Shown here: positions 60,161-64,000 of the stretch, piece after piece
Layout of the letters: each line of letters begins with the position of its first letter
How positions within the stretch are numbered: position 1 is the stretch's first letter
Source: Setomelanomma holmii
Taxonomy: Eukaryota; Ascomycota; Dothideomycetes; Pleosporales; Phaeosphaeriaceae
Direction of reading: 5' to 3'
Length of the DNA stretch: 64,000 nt
NCBI GenBank assembly: GCA_010015745.1
Contig: ML978267.1
Location: forward strand, 37,526 to 101,525
The notes under the pieces: generated by a model
What the model was told of the DNA's origin: nothing
What the model saw: the letters and a program-made list of their open reading frames with translations, nothing else
The model's database searches: none
Program-made: the position numbers and the translations under genes

Positions 60161-62238
60161 ATGGGACGACCGCCAGCAAGAAAATCACAGCGTTTACGCA
60201 AAAAGAGTCCAATACCATCGATCGCCCCACCTCATAAACCCAAATCGATCCCACCGCCCCTGCAGACGTCAACAGAAGTGGCGGCCAACTCTACCGCGCA
60301 AATAACCAATGTGTGCACGAGTTATCAAAAAATCGACTTTGTATCTATCTTTGACGTTCAGCTATCTATCCCGCCTTGGAACGGTCTCTTCATCGTCCCT
60401 CTGGATGTTGTCGTCTCTGACAGCAACTGTCCTCTCTGCTGTCTTTATGAGGAGTTGGTCATACCGAAGAAAAACAGGGTTCCCATCACATGTCATCCTC
60501 GAATCTTCCCGGCATCAACTTTGTCTGGCACAGCGGCGCCCAAAAACAAACAACGGCCACCAGTGGCGCTAAGAATTCTTCCCGGCCGTCTAAAGCACGA
60601 GGTCTACCCTTGGATGAGACGAGTATATCCGAACCGAGGCTTCCTTTTATCGAAGCTAGTAACCAAGCCCATTTAGGACCTTTGCCTATCGTCAAAGGGA
60701 ACGCCATAAAGGCTAGCGAAGTCGATTACGATCAGATACATTATGGTTGAGACAGTGTTCGTCGTCGCACAACAGTGTATGCAATGGTAAAGCGCGAACT
60801 TCCTTGTTTAGGATTCCACTGAGGTGCATCGATTGCGACACCAGAGCGGTTGTTCAGATCACAGACAGCGATATATATCTTGCATTCAGCTACGTTTGGG
60901 GCGTTTTCCAACCAGGGGCCGTGGGCGAAAACGGTATTCTACCACAGAACGTCAGTCAAGTTATCGAGTATTCCATATACGTGACGAAGCAACTTCGGCT
61001 CTAATATCTTTGGGCGGACCAATATTGTGTCGATCAACAAAATAAGAACGTTAAAAAAATTCAGATCAACGAGATGGACCAGATATATGCTGGCGCATAT
61101 GCTACAATCGTGGCAGCAGTCGGGTCCAATGCAGACTGGTCTTGCAGGCGTAAGCTTACCGCGGCAGATGAAGCAGCGGTGTGTCAATCTTGACAGTCTG
61201 TCGCTAATCCCGTCCTTACCGACATTGTCCCACGCTCTCGCAGAGACAGCATGGATCCATCGCGGTTGGTGAGTCTTCGCATGTCAAAAGAATCGCAGTT
61301 CACAGACTAAGCTGACGCTTCCGCACTCAGGGACCTATCAGGAAGCAGTTCTGTCCCGCCGTTGTATCCTCTTCACAGAGTACCAAGTGTACTACGTTTG
61401 TCGAGAAATGGCACGTCGCAAAGCGGTCACTGTCCACTCCCCATACGAGCGTCCGCGAATATCTTAAGAATACAGTTCGGACACGATTGATGCTGCGATC
61501 TTCCAAGGTGACCACCGTGTCTTGCGTGGTAACTTCGCTAGGGACTTTACGAACCATATCACTGAGTACAGTGGCAGGGCTTTCACACACGAAGAAGATG
61601 TGCTGAAAGCTTTTCATGGTCTTTTGTCGCGTGCTCGTCTCTTCACCTTCTTTGGCGTTCCCGTTTTGTTCGCCGAAGAGCGGATGCAGGGGTCCGTTAA
61701 TGCCGCATTCGCAAACGGTCTTTGGTGGACCCCTGTCACGAGCAAAGCATCGTGGGCAGTCCCACTTGAACGTAGATCTCAGTTTCCGAGCTGGACCTGG
61801 GCTGGGTGGAAAGGGCCCGTCCGGTACCCCGTTGAACATGGCATTGGAGCGGGCGGCGATGATGGGAAGTTGATGAAGGTCGACGACACCCGACGTCACG
61901 CGCGTTTCTCGATACAAGTCAATGACCAGGAGTTCCATTCCCTTAAAAGTGTGGTTCGCACGCTGAAAGGCAAGGTGATATCCGAAGTGTCGCCCGTATT
62001 ATGTCTGAAAGCGACGGTGTTCCAGCTACGTTTCCAACGAAGCAAATATGGTGCAGATGACTTCTGCATGTGCAATTGCCATCCTGATTCACCCTACAGT
62101 GCAATTGTGCCATCATCGAATAGGTGGGACACGCCTTGTTTCTTCGAAAAACCGACATCCAGGGATGGCTGGTATCATGACGTAACAGGGAAATATTGGG
62201 ACTGTGTTCTTCTCTTCGAGAGCACTCTGGGTTATTAG
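60161..62238 (+). pseudogene. HET-domain gene, heavily degraded
   Basis: A third HET-type gene with a basic N-terminus (GRPPARKSQRLRKK) and a CPLCC motif near 60436. The HET core is recognisable as LRCIDCDTRA, LAFSYVWG, YLWADQYCVDQ, MDQIYAGAYATIVAA, IHRGW, TYQEAVLSRRCILF, and later a hydrophobic FPSWTWAGW stretch. Damage: a frameshift near 60740, stop TAA at 61002-61004 just before YLWADQYC, uncertain phase at the intron near 61269-61330, and another stop TAA at 61465-61467. The final ~240 codons to 62238 are open. Unlike the fused HET pair it seems to belong to another HET subgroup. Clearly nonfunctional unless edited. Confidence 0.75.
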
Positions 62239-63197
62239 AGTCTGATGATCATTGAATGGGACAACGACTGTGCTTATCGGATTGGGAATCTCCAAATACG
62301 TCCGAAGAAGTTCAATTTACTGGCGAACGTGGCAAGCACAACGAGGTGTATTGTGATGAAGTAAACACTCCCTAGAACAGTTCACGGCACGTAGGTATTA
62401 AGCTCATGGATCGGTACATGACCCGAGTACTCGCAATCCGATCTAACGAGCTATGAACGGCGCCAATCCCAGTATCTGGCTGCGACGACGAACTGACAAG
62501 CAAGATATCCAGGGTGACCTGTATCACGACTAGGACCTCCACTTTGCGCTCTTGATCAGAGGTAATATTACCCCTTGATGTTTAGCAGGACTGGAGCTAA
62601 CATCCAGAGGAAGAATCGAGGGGCATTTTTACATTGGCCAGTGCAAGGACTGCCTATGTTACGAGATCCAAATCTCACAAATGCCCTTCCATGCTAGTTT
62701 CCAGTGCAACATTTATGAGCGGGTCTATATACGGAGAGGGCCGGGTTTGGCTGTGGGCTGAGCAAACGAGCTGTCGTCCGCCACTCACTACGCTTTGGTT
62801 GACCCTAATTCTTCTAGTTGACGACTCATGCACCCAGTATCAAGCAATTGGAGCCGGACATTTTCTATATCTGATCACGACACCTTAGAATCCGACTGAA
62901 ATCTAGTCTTTGTGAGAACGTCGTAATGGTGGCAAGCGGCTGACGGGATGTCCGACGATGCGTTACACAAGAGACAGCCGGATCATCAAAGAACTGCACG
63001 CCATGGCGGCCATCGAAGAATGCTGATGCGCAGATTTTGGGCCGAGCGATTCTGCGTGTATCTTGGTCCCAGAAATTTGATGGTGGCGTATAAGTGGACA
63101 TGTTCTGTTTGCAATAATCACTATCCGGCTAGAACTCTCAACATTCTGGCACACTGCGTCCTCCCATCTCACGATCCACTGACTTCGTGCAGCCACT
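62239..63197. other. Intergenic, nothing recognised
   Basis: About 960 bp after the degraded HET gene. No coding structure could be supported. Confidence 0.45.
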
Positions 63198-63374
63198 ATG
63201 CAACTCTCCGCCCCTCTCGTCTTCACCGCCGCGATCGCAATTGCTTCGGCTCAGATTGTGCTCCCTCCACTGATTCCGGAATTCAGAGGCGGAGGAGAAA
63301 ATCGTGGAAAATCAAGAAATCTCCCTACACACGTTTACAGTTCACGTGTACCGCTTTCAAGGAAGCGCACGTGA
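63198..63374 (+). CDS. Possible short secreted peptide, 58 residues
   Basis: A 58-codon frame whose start forms a good signal peptide (MQLSAPLVFTAAIAIASAQ), followed by a Pro/Gly/Arg-rich mature part with no cysteine. No homology is recognised. It could be the first exon of a longer gene, a decayed secreted protein gene, or chance. Context is repeat- and pseudogene-rich. Confidence 0.3.
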   Translation: MQLSAPLVFTAAIAIASAQIVLPPLIPEFRGGGENRGKSRNLPTHVYSSRVPLSRKRT

Positions 63375-63751
63375 ATGGCCACGTCCAAAGTACCCTGCTA
63401 ATCCTGTGAGATTCATCAGATTACTGTGACAGCCCGTTAAGTCTTGTTAGTAGCTGCTGCAAAGGTCTTGAGTGAACGCGAAGGGGCGACGACGACATTC
63501 GCTCCTATTGCACACCAGCGGTTTAGCGGCGATTCAAACTCGAGTTAAGGTTTACTGAAGATACTTCAATATGTTGTGGAGAAAGGCATGGTTTTGGTGT
63601 CTTTGTGGACAGTTGTTGTCGTTGTTATGCTTTGCTTTCCTGAAAGCTTTCGACGTTGGGTGCGGTAGCCTTTCTGCGCAAAACCAGTCTCTACCATCAA
63701 ACGATAAATGTTAAAATGCTATGTGCTCTGAGAGACTTCCCCCTGCTATGA
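63375..63751. other. Short intergenic stretch with no gene seen
   Basis: Lies between the short peptide frame and the transposase fragment; no inverted repeat or coding structure is apparent. Confidence 0.4.
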
Positions 63752-64000
63752 CCAAAGGCCTTCCAGCCACTTGACGTCGGCTGCTTCTCCCCTCTCAAGA
63801 CAGCGTACGGACAGCAGGTGTCTGAGCTTGCCCGCCAAGGAGTCTTCCACGTAGACAAGGAGGAATTTCTCTACATCTACCCACGTATACGCACGTCAGT
63901 TCTCTCAGAGCAGAACATCTGGAGTGGTTTTCGAGCGACAGGGCTTATCCCATCCAGTCCAGAACGTGTCCTATCGTGCCTTACTGTCGTCAGAACGCCG
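63752..64000 (+). mobile_element. Fragment of a pogo/Fot1-like DDE transposase, cut by the window edge
   Basis: A frame open from 63752 to the window end, preceded by an in-frame stop (63749-51). It carries the typical block QPLDVGCFSPLKTAYG with the acidic residue of the catalytic triad, then EEFL...RT...EQNIWSGFRATGLIP, PERVLS. This is the end of the DDE domain of pogo-family transposases common in fungi. The upstream in-frame stop and absence of earlier transposase sequence indicate a truncated copy. No terminal inverted repeat is visible here. Confidence 0.75.

Noticed and set aside
1..64000. tRNA or other structured RNA genes
   Set aside because: Looked for A/B box patterns; none was convincing by eye. 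A covariance scan would be needed to exclude them.
1..64000. CRISPR arrays or bacterial-type operons
   Set aside because: Genome is eukaryotic with spliceosomal introns; no repeat-spacer array seen.

Overview
The window is nuclear DNA of a filamentous ascomycete, most likely a Dothideomycete (class is an inference from gene content). Short 45-65 nt introns with TACTAAC/CTGAC-like branch sites, a cerato-platanin, PTH11-type rhodopsin-domain and HET-domain genes, a mitochondrial CysA-type acyltransferase and a pogo-like transposase fragment all fit. I rebuilt about 20 gene models by matching splice sites and reading phase; together they contain about 49 introns, three of which appear to be GC-AG.

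Layout. 0.4-9.1 kb: a 66-bp tandem repeat, an old yellow enzyme with altered active site, a convergent rhodopsin-domain membrane protein whose stop codon abuts it, a cytochrome P450, and a broken NmrA-like reductase. 9.3-16.5 kb: secreted or surface proteins (cerato-platanin, GPI-type cupredoxin, a 156-aa cysteine-rich secreted protein) plus a small predicted mitochondrial protein. 17.2-22.4 kb: two tandem housekeeping genes, an RMND1/DUF155 membrane protein and the phosphatidylinositol 4-kinase PIK1, the latter with a 5-codon upstream ORF overlapping its start and a GA/TG microsatellite after it. 23.9-28.4 kb: a 113-aa secreted protein, a secreted glycerophosphodiesterase and the mitochondrial phosphate carrier. 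29.4-41.7 kb: a 2,513-residue ubiquitin protease, the RNase P/MRP subunit POP3, and a Cdc4-like F-box/WD40 protein. 43.4-47.5 kb: a CysA-type acetyltransferase and an MFS sugar transporter. 48.2-51.7 kb: two HET-domain units fused head to tail in one frame and both damaged. 51.9-59.9 kb: a ToxD-like enoyl reductase, an alcohol-oxidase-like GMC enzyme, mediator subunit MED20 and a GH47 mannosidase. 60.2-64.0 kb: a heavily broken HET gene, a possible short secreted peptide and a transposase fragment running off the edge.

Housekeeping genes (PIK1, MIR1, UBP, POP3, CDC4-like, CysA-like, MED20, GH47) alternate with accessory islands. There is no polyketide or peptide synthase, so the redox genes do not form a recognisable biosynthetic cluster. 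The right-hand third has the most decay: three HET units with stops or frameshifts, next to transposon debris. The most unusual signals are the in-frame HET-HET fusion, the three GC-AG introns, the long open frame just past the ubiquitin protease stop, and the PIK1 upstream ORF.
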